A stretch of 27,878 nt of DNA from Funneliformis mosseae (GCA_910592005.1 CAJVPP010000672.1:1-27878), one strand, 5' to 3'; positions 8,918 to 20,987 are shown, numbered from the stretch's first letter. A program made the numbers and translations. Notes: generated by a model from the letters alone, not told the origin.

Positions 8918-11640
8918 AACAGTACATTTACAAAGTTGATGAAACACCCAAATTAATAGTGGTCCAAGTATTAAAAAGATTATGAAAGTAACATTTTAAA
9001 TACAAATGGTTTTAGGGCAATTTTGAGAAGTACTTTTGATTAAAAAAACAAAAAAGATTCAGGTCAATTTTATTGAAATCTCATTTGAAAATAAAAATTA
9101 AGATCCATAATTTTTGCTTTTTCAAAAGGTAAAAAAGGTAAATAATTTATTAAGTAAGATTATACAACTTTTGAAATGCATATTTAGGTTTATTTAATTT
9201 CCATGATTTTTAAGAACTAGAAAATATTTAAATGAAATTTTAGAAAATTAGAAAATAATGCAGTATTATTGCAACAAATATTTTGGAAATTTCCTCAAAA
9301 CCTTTAATAAACACAATTCATAATTTTATAAACTATATATATGGTCCTTACTATTAGAGATTTTTGACGATCATTTTTAACTTCGGGCTTTGCGAGCCAT
9401 TTTTCTAATAAATAACCGAAATCTTTAAAATTTCAAAATTTCATAACTTGTACTCTATTAACATTTAAGTAACGCAGTAAAGTCGAATGGGTACATGATA
9501 ACTTTATGAAACATAAAATACATCGTTCTTTTCAAAACTCACGTAAAAAAAAGTTTTATTTTATTTAGAAGGTTTAATTTATTAATTTCGGAATATTAAT
9601 GAATTTTTTTAAAAAAACGATCTATTTTGTGAAAGAATAATAGTAAATTTATTATAAAATTATTTAAATTATGCTATAAAATAAAAAATCTTCAATAGTA
9701 ATTTTTGATTTAATTATTTGTTAGCGCACCCCAACACCGCTTGTCTCAAATTCTAATTTTGCCCCAATTTTAAATTGTGCAGAAAAATTGCATTGAATTT
9801 CAAATTGGATTGCCTCAATCAAGTATTTTGATCACACTAGCAATTTACAGTAAATTGTTTGAGGTTTCTTCATTCAACGAAAGATATTATAGTTATTGTC
9901 AAAATAAAATTTAAAATAATTTGAAAATTTTCTGGTGATATTCCTATAAAATTTAATTCCTTAATTTAATATAAGTCTTTCCATGACGAATGCCTTTCAA
10001 ATGTTGAGATAGTTGAGACACATCAAGAAATAGTTATTTCACTTCTTTCACCAAACAAACATAGCTTATTTACAACAAAAACATGAAAGAGTACATCCTG
10101 CAGGAATAAAAGACTATAAAGAATAAGTGAATTAAATGAATGTAAGTCATAATTAAAAATATTTATTGTGAAGCAAGGAGCAAATCGATTCTGCCAGAAC
10201 CCTTTTATCCTACTTTAGTCATATATAAGTCATCCATTGTTGCATAAAGAGTATGATGTAAAGAGTAAATACAGCCAACTAAAAATAAGAATGTATATAG
10301 CATAAAAGCTAGAAGAAATGCATACAACCGTCATTAAATAGAGTAAGTATTTAGCTAACTAGGTGTAAAAGAAAATGCATACAGCCGTATTGTTTACTAT
10401 GGTCATTTATAAACAATAAAATATATCTTTTTAAAAATTAAGTTGGATTTTTGATATTACTATTAATTATACCCGCCAATTGGAGATCGACAAATAACAC
10501 GCAAACAACCGGTGTGGTGTTAGTAGTTTATAATGAAGACTTTAGAACAATTACTTGCCTCTTTAAAATTTTATTGTGCTCGAATGTAGCACAAATTTCC
10601 CAGCAATTAAATCTTGTAGTGTTATTTCGTTCGATTTCGATTACTCTAACTTATTGTTCAATATCATTGTCAACGTGTTCTAACATAAATAACTCTTATG
10701 TAAAGTCTGTGTTGAAGTATAACTTTACAATTTATCTGCTATATTATTATTACATTAGATGCAAAATATTTTAGCATTTGTATTAACGTCATGTATTCAG
10801 AATTTTTACATACAGTCTCAATTAAAAGATGACAGTGATAAAGTTTATAAAATTGATTATTTATTGTGGTACAACCAATTTTATTTGAACAAATTTTATC
10901 ATTGCTTTCATATTTGGAATCGTTTTAACTAAATTTTTATTTTTTTTATTTTTTAGGTATATTATGTTTTATTTATAATACACTTTAATATTTAAATTAG
11001 ATATTATAGAATAACCTCCTGTAATATAGTTTAGATTTATGCCTATATAAAAAACCATTAAAAAATTTGTTAAATTAAAATGATGTTTACGCTTCATAAG
11101 TTCTATCCGTGACCGCCAAAAATGAAAAAATTTGAAATCGTACTTTTTGTATATATTTCGAAGGGAGTTTTTCCAAATACTTTTTTTCAAAATTTAAAAT
11201 ATGAAACCAATTTATATTGAATAATTAGATGACGATGATATGTTACAATCGAAGTTGGAGAAGACTATATTTTGTATTATAATTTCTCAAATTTTTTCAA
11301 TTAGAAGACAAAGATTACCGAAAAAAAAATCAAGTTGCCAAATAAATTACCCGAGCTTTTCAAATTCTTTGAAATAAGTCATGTTATAACATGAACAAAT
11401 CACTTGTGCATTAAGTTTATTTATTTCAAAATAAGATAATTTTCTTAAATAAATCCGGTATATTACCTTGATTTACTTTACATATTTCTGAAATAAGAGA
11501 TTTATCATGGGTTAAAACATAATTCTTGAATAATTAAGTGACTCCACAACGTCGATTTCATCATCATGATTATTCATTAGTAGACCAACATAACCTATCC
11601 GAATATAACCACCATCACCTTTTGTAAAAAATTTAATTTT
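8918..11640. other. AT-rich intergenic stretch, no gene seen
   Basis: About 2.7 kb. The frames at 10451-10774 (+) and 10969-11190 (-) show no domain or plausible composition. Minor structure: the motif ATGCATACA(A/G)CCGT occurs twice (about 10318 and 10376). An imperfect inverted repeat of CCTCAATCAA with TTGTTTGAGG lies at about 9814-9865. Confidence 0.55.
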
Positions 11641-12150
11641 ATACTAAATTTTGCCGTCTTATGCTATTTGCAAAGCATGTTAACAATTGAAATCTGATTC
11701 CATTCTTTTTGTAAAGCAACCTCCAATTCTCTCGCATTCATTGCAAGTAAAGGTCTGGTCCTGATGCGCCTTTCGAATTCTGACCATATGTGTACAATAA
11801 GGGTTCAAATTTGGAAATTTGTTTGGCCAAATTTATAAAATTTTAGTCTACCCATTCTTTAAAATCTTAAGCGGTATAAACAGTGCATTGTCAACCTGGG
11901 CCATCATTTGTAAATATAGTATAATGACTTTCATCGCTCCAAATAACTGATTCCGCTTCTAATAGACCAATCTTTACACCTATTTAAACGATTTTCTCTT
12001 TGTTGGTTATTAAGAAAAGGTTTAGAAGCTGAAATACAAGATTTCAACTTTTTGAAGTTTATTTTTTTTTCAGCTGATTGATGATTATTTCTTTTACCAA
12101 TTAGTTTTAGATTTTGCCATTGTTTTAAATGACCTGATTTTGTGTTTGAA
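11641..12150 (-). pseudogene. Tc1/mariner-type transposase remnant
   Basis: Minus-strand fragments line up in the order of a Tc1/mariner DDE transposase. Near 12090-11960 there is a basic segment with SASKPFLNN and CKDWSI. SVIWSDES follows at about 11944-11927, the conserved block carrying the first catalytic Asp of the DD(E/D) core half, then HYTIFTNDGP. PNLNP at 11814-11800 corresponds to the SPDLNPIE block. HIWSEFERRIRTRPL then ELEVALQKEWNQI (about 11790-11680) is the typical C-terminal region. At least three frameshifts and several stops separate the pieces, and part of the centre is missing. No terminal inverted repeats were found around it. It is a dead copy. Confidence 0.75.
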
Positions 12151-12290
12151 GTTGCCTATCAAAGCCCGAGTCATTGGCAAAACTATAATAAAATCATATT
12201 AGAAAAACCGTCGAATTTGAAACCATAATAAAAAGTCAAAACTATATAAAGAAACAATTCCGTCGAAATATAGGGTTTCGACTTTTGCTT
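12151..12290 (-). repeat. Dispersed TCGAAAC repeat, copy 2
   Basis: On the minus strand it reads GCAAAAGTCGAAACCCTATA, TTCGACGGAATTG, TATATAGTTTTG, CCAATGACTCG and ends GGCAACTT. Copy 3 at 20407-20518 has the same blocks in the same order. It directly abuts the upstream side of the transposase remnant. Confidence 0.55.
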
Positions 12291-12300
12291 TTTGCAAAAA

Positions 12301-12728
12301 TGAGTTTTGCTAGGTATCTATTAAGACATTTTCTTTTACGAAAGTTTTGAATTGTTCGGATAACTTAAATTCTGAAAATGACAAGTATACTTTTTGTGGC
12401 GACACCTTTAAAAAGACATATGATATGACTCCGTTCCGATTCCGTTGATTCATACGTTTTAAGTTTGTATTTCATGAATTGTAATGTTTCTTTCAGGATA
12501 TAAATATCATTCTCTAGTATAGTAATACTTTTACTATTCACCACCGCTCTCTTTCTATGTTTTTAAATTTTTCATTTCGTAATGACACAATCAATAAAAT
12601 TTTATTCATTTGATAAGTAAATTAGTATTTAAATAAATGAACAGTAAAAATTTAGAAATAAATACTATAAAAGTGTAAACAAAAAAATAAAAATATGAAA
12701 ATAATTGATAAAGAAGTAAAAATTATAA
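12301..12728. other. Short intergenic stretch, no feature seen
   Basis: A region of about 430 bp downstream of the ion-channel gene, between it and the repeat at 12151-12290. It would contain that gene's 3' UTR. No ORF or clear repeat is visible. Confidence 0.5.
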
Positions 12729-15700
12729 TTATATTCCAATTATATTTAAAATAATTTTCTTTATTTCGGGATTTATAGTTCCTTCATCCATTAATTTCTT
12801 TATTTCTTGAACATCGGCATAGTAATAACTACAAAATATTAATTTTTAATTTTAAAATAAATTACAAAAAATTGGTTCAAATTAGTTAATTACATTAATC
12901 CGGGAAACCATGTTTTCCAGCATCGCTTATGATTCGGAAGAAAATAAAATAGTTCAATTTCTTTAAGAATCTTTTTAATAAAGGGTAGTTACTGTTAATA
13001 AAGTGTTTAAATAATTAAGTAGATTTATATTTTTTACTAACCTCTGCCTTTTGTACAGTGTAAGTTACCCGATCATTATCTTCTTCAATTGCCATATTTA
13101 ATAATCCAATCAACAAGTTCATAAGAAACACAACGATTATAAATGAATATATAATCATTAAAGCGATCATTGTTTTATTATCCTCAGGTGGCCATCTATT
13201 AAATAAACTTCCATCTCCTATAAAAATTAATATACAATTAGGCAAAATGTAAGTTTAGAAATTCAATAATTAAATAGTAACGTACCTGTTAGGAATATAC
13301 TCATTGCTAAAAGAGAGTTGGGATAATTTGAAAATAAATTTGTATATTCATCAGGAACTTTAAATAAAGTCATGTTCCGATTAATTTTCCCATCCGAAAA
13401 AACTTGAAAAAATCTGTCGGTAAGATTCCAAGGATTATTAGGTTCATTTATATCTCCTAAATCTTCTTCAATAAACGGAGATTTGGGTTTTAATAAAAGC
13501 ATAAATGCATGAGCAAAACTTAATGTAATAAGAACCAAAATGAATAGAAATGAAAAAATTTTGCGTGCAACACCAAGCATGATGGCAAAATAAACCCCAA
13601 ATGGTTCAAATGCTCGGAAAAAGAGTATAAATTTCATTTCAAGTATAAGACATGAAATTGAAACCAAGAAAGTAATATCTTTATCTTCATATTTGTACCA
13701 AATAATTGATGTAGTCGTAGGTATTAAATAAGCGCCCAAGTCTAAAATTTTAAAGAAAATTAACATCATTGTTTAAAAAAGTAATCAAATGATAATTTAT
13801 ACATACCAATAAAATTCCAAAAATTTTGTAACCATCTATAAGGATTCCATATAAATTGGCGAAATTCAAATAAAAGATGAAAGCAGCCAAAAAATATGGA
13901 CGCCATTAAGTAGTTATTTCTATTTTCACTATCAGAAGCAGCAATTATAAAACAACTAAGAAATACAGTATATAATAACCAAATTATTATATAATAATAT
14001 TTTCCATATACCCTCCATTTAAATTTAATTAAAGCTTTGCCATTCCAAGTTTTATAAAATTCATTATGATTTGCTTCGATAAAAGGATTGGATTGGGGTA
14101 TTAAAAGATCAAAAAGCCAAATAAGCCAACCAGGCAAATGTTCATATATGGTTTTAATTTTAGAAAATTTAGAATATGAATATGAATATGAAGAGAAATA
14201 AGGAAATGGAATTATAAATAAAAGAGTCGGCTTTGTAGGTTTTTTTCTCCGTTTAACATAAAATATACACATCAAAATTATTACAGATATTAAGTAACCA
14301 ACCGATATACAAAAAAAAATTATTTGCTTGATAAAGAATGTTGATAAAGGAATAATTATTAATATTATATGTAAATATTGTAATAAGGATTTATATTTTT
14401 GAAATTGACTTCCTTCAATTTCTCTATATAAAATATACATAATAATCAATGGACCAAACAAATCAAATAATAACAAAATATCTAAAGTTGCCATTGTCGA
14501 TAAAAATAAAGCTCTTATCCCCATCTCAAATAATTTACTTATCTTCGGAAAACACTTATTTACTAATTTAGATATAGATAAAAAATATTCAATAATTACT
14601 ATTGCACGCGGAATGAAGCGTAAGAGAATATGAACTCCTATACAATTAATCATTAGTATGGACTCCATGAATGTGAATGATATTAATAATAAAAATGCTA
14701 GATGTTTTCTGATTAAACTTTTTTTAAAATAATATTTTTCTATATTATAACAAATAGTAATTATTATAAGTGAGATAAATAAAGTTAAGTCAGCATTAAA
14801 GAAATATTCACCACTTCTTTGTTCATAATTTATTATATATGCAAATAAAACTAAAAAAATTGGTGGTATTAAAAACTGAACAATTTCTTTATATTCTTCA
14901 TAGAGAATATAAAAATAAGGTATAGAATGATTTATGATTTCTAATTGTTTACAGAGAGAATAATGATGGTCAACTTTTTCATAAATAATCTCTTGATTTA
15001 AAGGATCTAAAATTAAATTCATTTCCTTATAATACTTCAAAATAAATTCATAATATTTGTCATTTAAATATGGAATATTATTACATATTACTGATAATAT
15101 GCAAATATTACTTTTTGGATCTTCTTTAAAGTGTTCAATAGTTTTGTTAAATATTATACCTATTAAATATATATTATTTTGTTTGATTGCCGATTTTAAT
15201 AATTGTTCTCCATATAATAATAAAAAATAATTTGCATTTAATAAATAATTAATCCATTGCTTCTTTGATTCAATTTCTGATGGATCAGCAATAAATTTAA
15301 TATCTAAATTATCTAAATCGTGATGATAATAATGTTTTTCTATAATACCACGTAGAATATCTTTACTGTTTTCAGAGATGTTATTCTTTATATACTCATC
15401 AACAACTTCCATTTTAGCTTTGATAGTAGTAAAATTTTGATCTATATCCATAAATATGTTCTCTTCATTTTTAATAAGATTTTGACTATCATTAAAGATG
15501 GAATATCTCCAATCATGATTAGCTATATTAAAAAAAATGAGGTTTTTCTGGTGATATTATAAAAACTTTTTTATCCGTAAATTCGATATGAATACTTTTA
15601 TCGAGATCTCCAAATTCTACTAATTTATTGAAACCAATGGAACCTTTTAGGCTTGATTTCCAAAAATAAATATTAATGACATTACTACTTGACAAAGTAA

Positions 15701-16694
15701 TCATGAATTCATCATTATTGCCGACGAATTCGAATTCACGACAATCTAATAAACAAAAGTATATTAATTGTAAATCAGAAGTTTAAAAATATATTCATAG
15801 AAATACATACCAGAATCTACAATCTTTCCAATGGGAAAATTAATTTGGTCTTTGATATTGTAATAGATATAATGCGCATCAACAACTTTCATGATAATTA
15901 ACTTGTCTGAGAATTTGAATTTAACTTGCTCAATATTTAAATTCTTTTCCTACATAATTAAATCATCATTATTATCAATTTATATCAAACTTACAATAAA
16001 GATTTATATATTTACTCACAAAAAGCGAAATCTTTTGAAGTTGGAATGTGGCTAAATCCAATAGGAAAATTAATCCATATGCCATCATCCACATCCTATT
16101 GCTTAAATAACCGCCAAATCTTACATCTTTTTCATTTAAAATATTAAAAGCCTTTTGAGTCAATTCATTGTTATTTGCGAGTTCATAAATCAAAACTGCG
16201 GGATTTAATGTAGTGCTACCACTATTGTTCTTAAATGTAACTATATTCCCGTTTTCAAGAAAATTTGTATGATTATAATCACAACTTTTATCTTTAATCT
16301 CAAGATCTTCATTATGTTTCAAATCGTGGAATTTTGCTAATCACAAAACGAATAATAAATTAACGCGAAGATTTGTCATTTGAATTCAAATTAAAATTTA
16401 AATCTTACCGAAACCAGTATATTCATATAAAATGATTTTGTTATCAGAAACCTTGAAATCACTAATGTCTTCCCAATTTGACGATTCGATATCTTTACAA
16501 AGGTTTGAATCGGAATCATCATGCCATCCTACAAAGGATTTATCTTCTTGACTATATGTTAAAACATATTTATTTAGTGGTGATATTGCCACTTTAGATA
16601 TCGGTTTATCATTATGTGGTAAATTTGAAATAGGATTATGATGTGAATTAGGTACGAAATCATTGATGCGTATGTTCACGTGATTCCGAGACAT
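12729..16694 (-). CDS. Ion-transport-domain channel with WD40-like N-terminus, one-base frameshift
   Basis: Eight exons on the minus strand: 16694-16409, 16336-16020, 15949-15811, 15745-13807, 13741-13286, 13217-13042, 12970-12894, 12828-12729. All seven introns are GT-AG and 65-72 bp, and the phases join. Start ATG 16694; stop TAA 12731-12729. The exons total 3,490 nt, one more than a multiple of three. The extra base is in an 8-T run (15537-15530). As written, translation stops after 319 residues at 15530-15528; with one T fewer the frame gives about 1,162 residues. Residues 1 to about 400 look like a WD40-like propeller (ISKVAISPLNKYVLTYSQED). About 535-1090 holds many hydrophobic segments, then a pore-like loop (LLAMSIFLTGDGSLFNRW) and a last helix ending NLLIGLLNMAIEEDND, as in TRP/polycystin-type Ion_trans channels. 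The C-terminal IELFYFLP, KTWFP and YYYADVQEIKKL match the usual ending of this Glomeromycotina family. Plasma-membrane cation transport is inferred. Confidence 0.85.
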
Positions 16695-17213
16695 GGTTGG
16701 TTAATTTGCAAGTTGTGGATAAATATAAAAGATGAGAAAATGACATTATATAATTGGGATTATATATAACGAGATGAATAAGAACGGAAAAAGTTTATCC
16801 CTCGGAATAGTGGATCACTTAAAAGCCACATTGAGTTGTTAACACCGCCTTTGTTATAATAATTGCATAGTTGAGGATTCCAAATTATGGAACCGATCTA
16901 ATCTAAAAAGATCATCTTTAATTTCGTGATGAAAACGGCACAATTTTTTATTCTGCGTGCGCCATGTAAAAAGGTCAGACTACCAGCGAACCGATGAATT
17001 TAAAAAAAAGTAAAAGCCGAGGGGAACAAAAAAAAACAGGATGAAAAGGAAGCCAAAGAAAAAGATTAGAAGAAAGGGCAGAATATAAAAGGAAAAATAA
17101 TTTGGTCTATATTATGAATTTCTACTGGTCCGGTTTCAAACTGGTACCGGCCCGATATTTAAATATTAAACTGGGTGATCTGCCACCACAGCCATGATTG
17201 AAGCGAAATCAAA
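16695..17213. other. Upstream region of the channel gene, with a purine-rich tract
   Basis: It should contain the channel promoter. On the minus strand TATATAAT-like sequences lie about 50-75 bp before the ATG, which is weak evidence in AT-rich DNA. From about 16999 to 17100 the plus strand is nearly all A and G (agtaaaagccgagggga, gaaagggcag), so the transcribed side carries a long pyrimidine tract. No gene seen. Confidence 0.4.
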
Positions 17214-17406
17214 CAGCTAAATTTCATAAGTCACGGGACAGCCGATAATATCCGAGACTTTTCCGAGAACATTTATAAAGGTTTGGAAAAGCCGCCAACC
17301 ACATTTTTCTATGGGTAAAAAAAATTAGTTCACTATATTCGGAACACTTACCGAGTTTTATCGATCTGCAAAATGATCGTCCGTCCCGTGACTTTGAAAT
17401 TAGCTG
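17214..17406. mobile_element. 193-bp palindromic MITE, possibly Tc1/mariner type
   Basis: The ends are near-perfect inverted repeats of about 27 bp: CAGCTAAATTTCATAAGTCA from 17214 and, on the other strand from 17406, CAGCTAATTTCAAAGTCACG. They differ by one indel and a few bases and both continue into CACGGGAC. CAG...CTG ends followed by TA on the right fit a mariner-type insertion at TA; the left flank is AA, so the duplication is not clean. There is no coding capacity. An ORF that overlaps it (17224-17484, -) is a by-product of the element. Confidence 0.65.
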
Positions 17407-18365
17407 TAAATATGGTTGCTTTCCCCGAAGCGAAACAAATAAAAAATAAATAATAATCAAACGCCTTCTTTTTATGGTGAACAATTATTTCATCATTTAT
17501 AAATAACAAATTTCACGAATTCTAATTTTATTATGCAAGCAAGAAAAAAAAAATCATTTTAAACTTCCGTCGTATGAAAAACATAGCCCTATGCTACAAG
17601 AATTTGTAAACATTATTTTGCAAAGCTCGTTATAGTGAAGCTCGTTATAATAAATTTGGCTGATAATTGTTCCCACAGTTCACTTTTTATTTTCGATATA
17701 GTAAACTTACTAATAAATCTCGATATTAGGCCGTGCAAACTTGATTTTTCGGTTCATGTAACATCAGAATTTGAAAATGACCCGGCGACCCGGTTTTTAT
17801 TTTTATAACAGATGAAAATTTATATGTAAAAAATGTTATGATTGTTCGAACTTGATCTTATAAATTTAGTAAAATTCGAACTCGAACTGGTAATTTATCA
17901 TAGTTCAATTAATTATTCATCTAATTATAAAACACAAACATTCTATTTTGTTTGACGAATGTACTCCTATAGAAAATATAAATATCGAAGATTTTTTGCA
18001 TATTTTGGGAAATATGAAATTTGGTAACTAAGAAAAGGTGTGAAAAAGATATAAAGCATCGAAAATATATGGAGATTAAATTATCGAACAATCAATCATA
18101 ATGGAGAACTACTTTTGAGAAATACATTTGATTATTAATGAAGTCATCAACAACACTATCTTTCCAGAGTTTAATCCAATGCCAAGAAATGTATTGGATA
18201 CAATACTTTAATATTATTTGGTCACGTGAAATAAATTTATTATTATAAAAAATCATTTAAGAAAGTGATTCTCCTTTTAAAACAATTATTACATTCATTA
18301 TAAGTTTTATTTTCTATTTAAGTGCAATTCCTTTCATTAAATGAAATTCTATTAAACAAATGATT
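17407..18365. other. Intergenic stretch, no gene seen
   Basis: AT-rich. Short GC-richer motifs such as GACCCGGCGACCCGG (about 17778) and paired CGAACTTGATC/CGAACTCGAACTGG (about 17856-17890) may be repeat debris. Nothing else recognised. Confidence 0.45.
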
Positions 18366-18958
18366 ATTATAAGGAATTACAGGCAAGCATACCTCTTTTA
18401 ATTTTTACTATTTTTTTGGTACCAATTAAAGAACTTTTCAAGAACTTATCTGTTCTTTTCCAATTTGTATAACATAAAGATAAGTTGTTAATCGCATGAA
18501 CTATTACTTTTTCAGCAGCTTTTTGATACCACCAAAAGGCCTTTTCTAAATTCTTTTCTGTGCCTTCATCACGTTCATATAAATGGCCAATGTTATATTG
18601 CTTTAGGATGTCAATTTTCAACAGTTTTTCGAATCTAAATTTTCGTCGAACTTCGTTCCAAATCATTTTAATAGCATTTCAAATATATTGCGCAATAGGA
18701 TGATCGTTTGCTGCTTTTAAGAAACTCATAAATCCTTCATTGTCATAATTATTTTCACTAAGCTAAGCATTTTGTGATAAGAAAAGATTCGACGAAAGAA
18801 AAAATCATTGTGTGATTTTCATTAAGCCAGTTAATCCTTCGTTTCAACAAACTTTTTACTTTGATTTACTATTTTGATCAATAGTTTGAAAATTTATCAA
18901 CTAGTATATTATTATTATCCGTTGGATTAATTTCTGAAATTTTATAGGAATTCGTCAT
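18366..18958 (-). pseudogene. Sel1-repeat (TPR-like) protein pseudogene
   Basis: Starts at ATG 18958 with MTNSYKISEINPTDNNNILV, the N-terminus typical of the expanded Glomeromycotina kinase/Sel1 family. It breaks at a TGA about 28 codons in and then continues in other frames (INWLNENHTMIFSFVESF; NNYDNEGFMSFLKAANDH). A TGA at 18681-18679 interrupts the next frame. From 18666 a clean stretch contains a full Sel1 unit, QYNIGHLYERDEGTEKNLEK then AFWWYQKAAEK, and most of a second (AINNLSLCYTN). One further frameshift near 18440 moves the expected KAFYWYQK equivalent (FFNWYQKNSKN) to another frame. Sel1 repeats are helical pairs that bind other proteins in signalling. With at least two stops and three frameshifts this copy is dead. 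The 99-residue frame at 18367-18666 should not be annotated as an intact gene. Confidence 0.75.
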
Positions 18959-19344
18959 GTTCTGACAGCTTGTATTTTTTTTAAGAAAAATTTTTGTATC
19001 TCGCGAAAAGTTAGGGGTAAATTTTTTTTGACAAAATATTAGACGATAGTTTTATATGCGTAACTTGGAATTAGTATATTAATGGGAAAAATGTCAAGTG
19101 TTATTAGTGGCGATTGAAGTATTAACTTTTTGGAAGTGCAACGCAATTAAAATTTTAACCATACGACCGAAAAGTTGCCTTTATGCGCATCATAAAGAAA
19201 CAAAATTACGTCATGTTTTTATAATTTAAGTTAGCATATCCGCCTTTCCAACTGTGTATACAATTATCCGGAATTAATTGGATTGGATATACGCAACATC
19301 AGTAAAAATCCGAATTTCTAAAACTTCTTTTTATAATATTTAGC
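18959..19344. other. Intergenic stretch, no feature seen
   Basis: About 390 bp upstream of the Sel1 pseudogene. It may contain the old promoter; no clear motif is visible. Confidence 0.4.
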
Positions 19345-19640
19345 ATTACCAATTAGGCATGACCTCGTCAGAACACAGGATTAACCTTTTTATGTCAAAG
19401 ATTCGTACAAAAACTTACTTTAACTTTATTTGTTGACATTTTTGGGACATGGTTGGAATCTGGGATGTAAGCAATGCCTCGTTCTTAACTTTTTCATGCG
19501 AAGTAACGTCTAAGATAGTACAAAGTACACCCTATTTGCAGAAGTTCTTTTTTAAACCATGGTTTGATATCTGGCATGTAAACAAAAAGCTCATTTTAAA
19601 CGTTTTTATGCTTAAGCTAGTACAATACTCAATCAAGCTC
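19345..19640 (+). repeat. Degenerate tandem repeat, about 100-115 bp unit, 3 copies
   Basis: Copies begin near 19345, 19441 and 19556. Shared landmarks in order are (C/A)ATG then (A/T)TCTGG(G/C)ATGTAA, CTC(A/G)TT-TTAAC, TTTTTATG-like and TAGTACAA. The match between copies is loose. The ORF at 19449-19736 runs through two copies and is not convincing as a gene. Confidence 0.4.
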
Positions 19641-20406
19641 AATTTTTTGAATTTAGTAATCTTAATTTTCTTACCGGATACAAAAGAACAAGAAAAAACA
19701 ATGACACATTGTGCGACTAAAAAATCACAATATTAATTATTTTCTTTAATAAGACGATTGCGAAAAGTTTCAGGAAGAAGTAAACTTCATATTTCACGAA
19801 GCAAATTAAAATTTTTCATATTTAACATGAAACAATACTATCATGTGATGAGTACTTTAAAAACGTTTTATACATAAAGACTAGGATAAAAACCTAACAC
19901 GAAGTCTAAAATATAATTGGTCATTTACCACGGGGCAAGACTTTCAGCCGTTAAAATCAGGATGTTAAAATTCTAAAACTAGTAATCTCATTCATTTTAA
20001 ACAAATTATCTCTTTTTTTTATCAAAAATGATTTGCTAACTGGTCACGTACATTGTGCCCAGAAGCGTCGGATTCCAAGAAAGAAATTTACACAATGTTA
20101 AATTTAACTGAGATTACACAATTAGCATTATATAATGATGAGTTCGTACGCAAAATACGTAAACAACAGAATTCTGAATAGTAATAAAATGTATTTTTAA
20201 CAGGCGAGTTTTGGATGTTGCTGGAGCTACTTTGGGTCCTTAGCTCTAACCATGTGCTGAATTTCCTAAATGGACTTGACTATTCCCCAAGTACGATTGG
20301 TGGAATACTAATTGTTGCTATATCTGTTATAATTCTACGGCCTCAAAACGATCGAAGCTAAAGAATTAATGCGGCCAACCCGCCAGGAAAACTTATTTTA
20401 GTAAAT
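19641..20406. other. Intergenic stretch, no gene seen
   Basis: No supported ORF. The part from about 20190 to 20400 is richer in G+C than its surroundings and could be repeat debris, but I do not recognise it. Confidence 0.4.
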
Positions 20407-20518
20407 GGCAAATGTCGAAACCCTACATTTAGACGGATTCGTTAATAATTCTTTGCCAATAAGGTTTTATATAGTTTTACCAATGACCCGTCGAATATCG
20501 AGAGTTTCCAGGCAACTT
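20407..20518 (+). repeat. Dispersed TCGAAAC repeat, copy 3
   Basis: It reads GGCAAATGTCGAAACCCTAC, then TAGACGGATTCGTT, TATATAGTTTTACCAATGAC and ends GGCAACTTTAAAC. Blocks and order are the same as in the minus-strand copy at 12151-12290. Confidence 0.55.
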
Positions 20519-20520
20519 TA

Positions 20521-20987
20521 AACCCGCCGAACAATTAAAATAACAAAAATAAATAAAATTAATTTAGTGAAAAAAATAAATCAAAAATTACTTACTTAGT
20601 GATCCAGATCTTCTAAAATAAAGAATTAAAAAATAAAACAAAAAAACCTAGTCATACAGCCCAAAAACGGAAGCTAAAATAATTAAAAAAAAAGCAAGAT
20701 AATTTCTGCATCTCGAAGCGATATAAAATAAAAAGAAAGAGAAAATATATTAAAAGATAATGATTCACCACTAGCGCCAACACGATCCAATCCGAAGAGG
20801 AACATAAAGGAAAAAAAAAGAGGCGCAAGATTTTATCGAAATCGAACGATCGCTATACCCAGAGCGATCTAAGGACGCTCTCAAGAACTTAACTCAATGG
20901 ATCTGAAATAAAATTTTAATAAATCAGTTATTACAAAGACATTCGTCAACGTGTAGTTAAGCCATTGATATTGTTACAATTGGATGT
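20521..20987. other. A-rich stretch with a 7-bp hairpin
   Basis: A-rich on the plus strand. From 20760 to 20900 it is unusually G+C-rich for this window and contains the inverted repeat GATCGCT/AGCGATC (20848-20854 and 20863-20869, 8-bp loop). This may be part of a dispersed element continuous with the repeat copies on either side. No ORF or tRNA-like fold seen. Confidence 0.35.

Noticed and set aside
10451..10774. 107-codon plus-strand ORF
   Set aside because: Longest orphan frame, but hydrophobic and serine/threonine-rich without a clear signal peptide or domain; probably chance.
10969..11190. 73-codon minus-strand ORF
   Set aside because: No domain and AT-driven composition.
17224..17484. 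86-codon minus-strand ORF
   Set aside because: Overlaps the palindromic MITE and is explained by its inverted ends.
19449..19736. 95-codon plus-strand ORF
   Set aside because: Runs through a degenerate tandem repeat whose other copy is not open in this frame.
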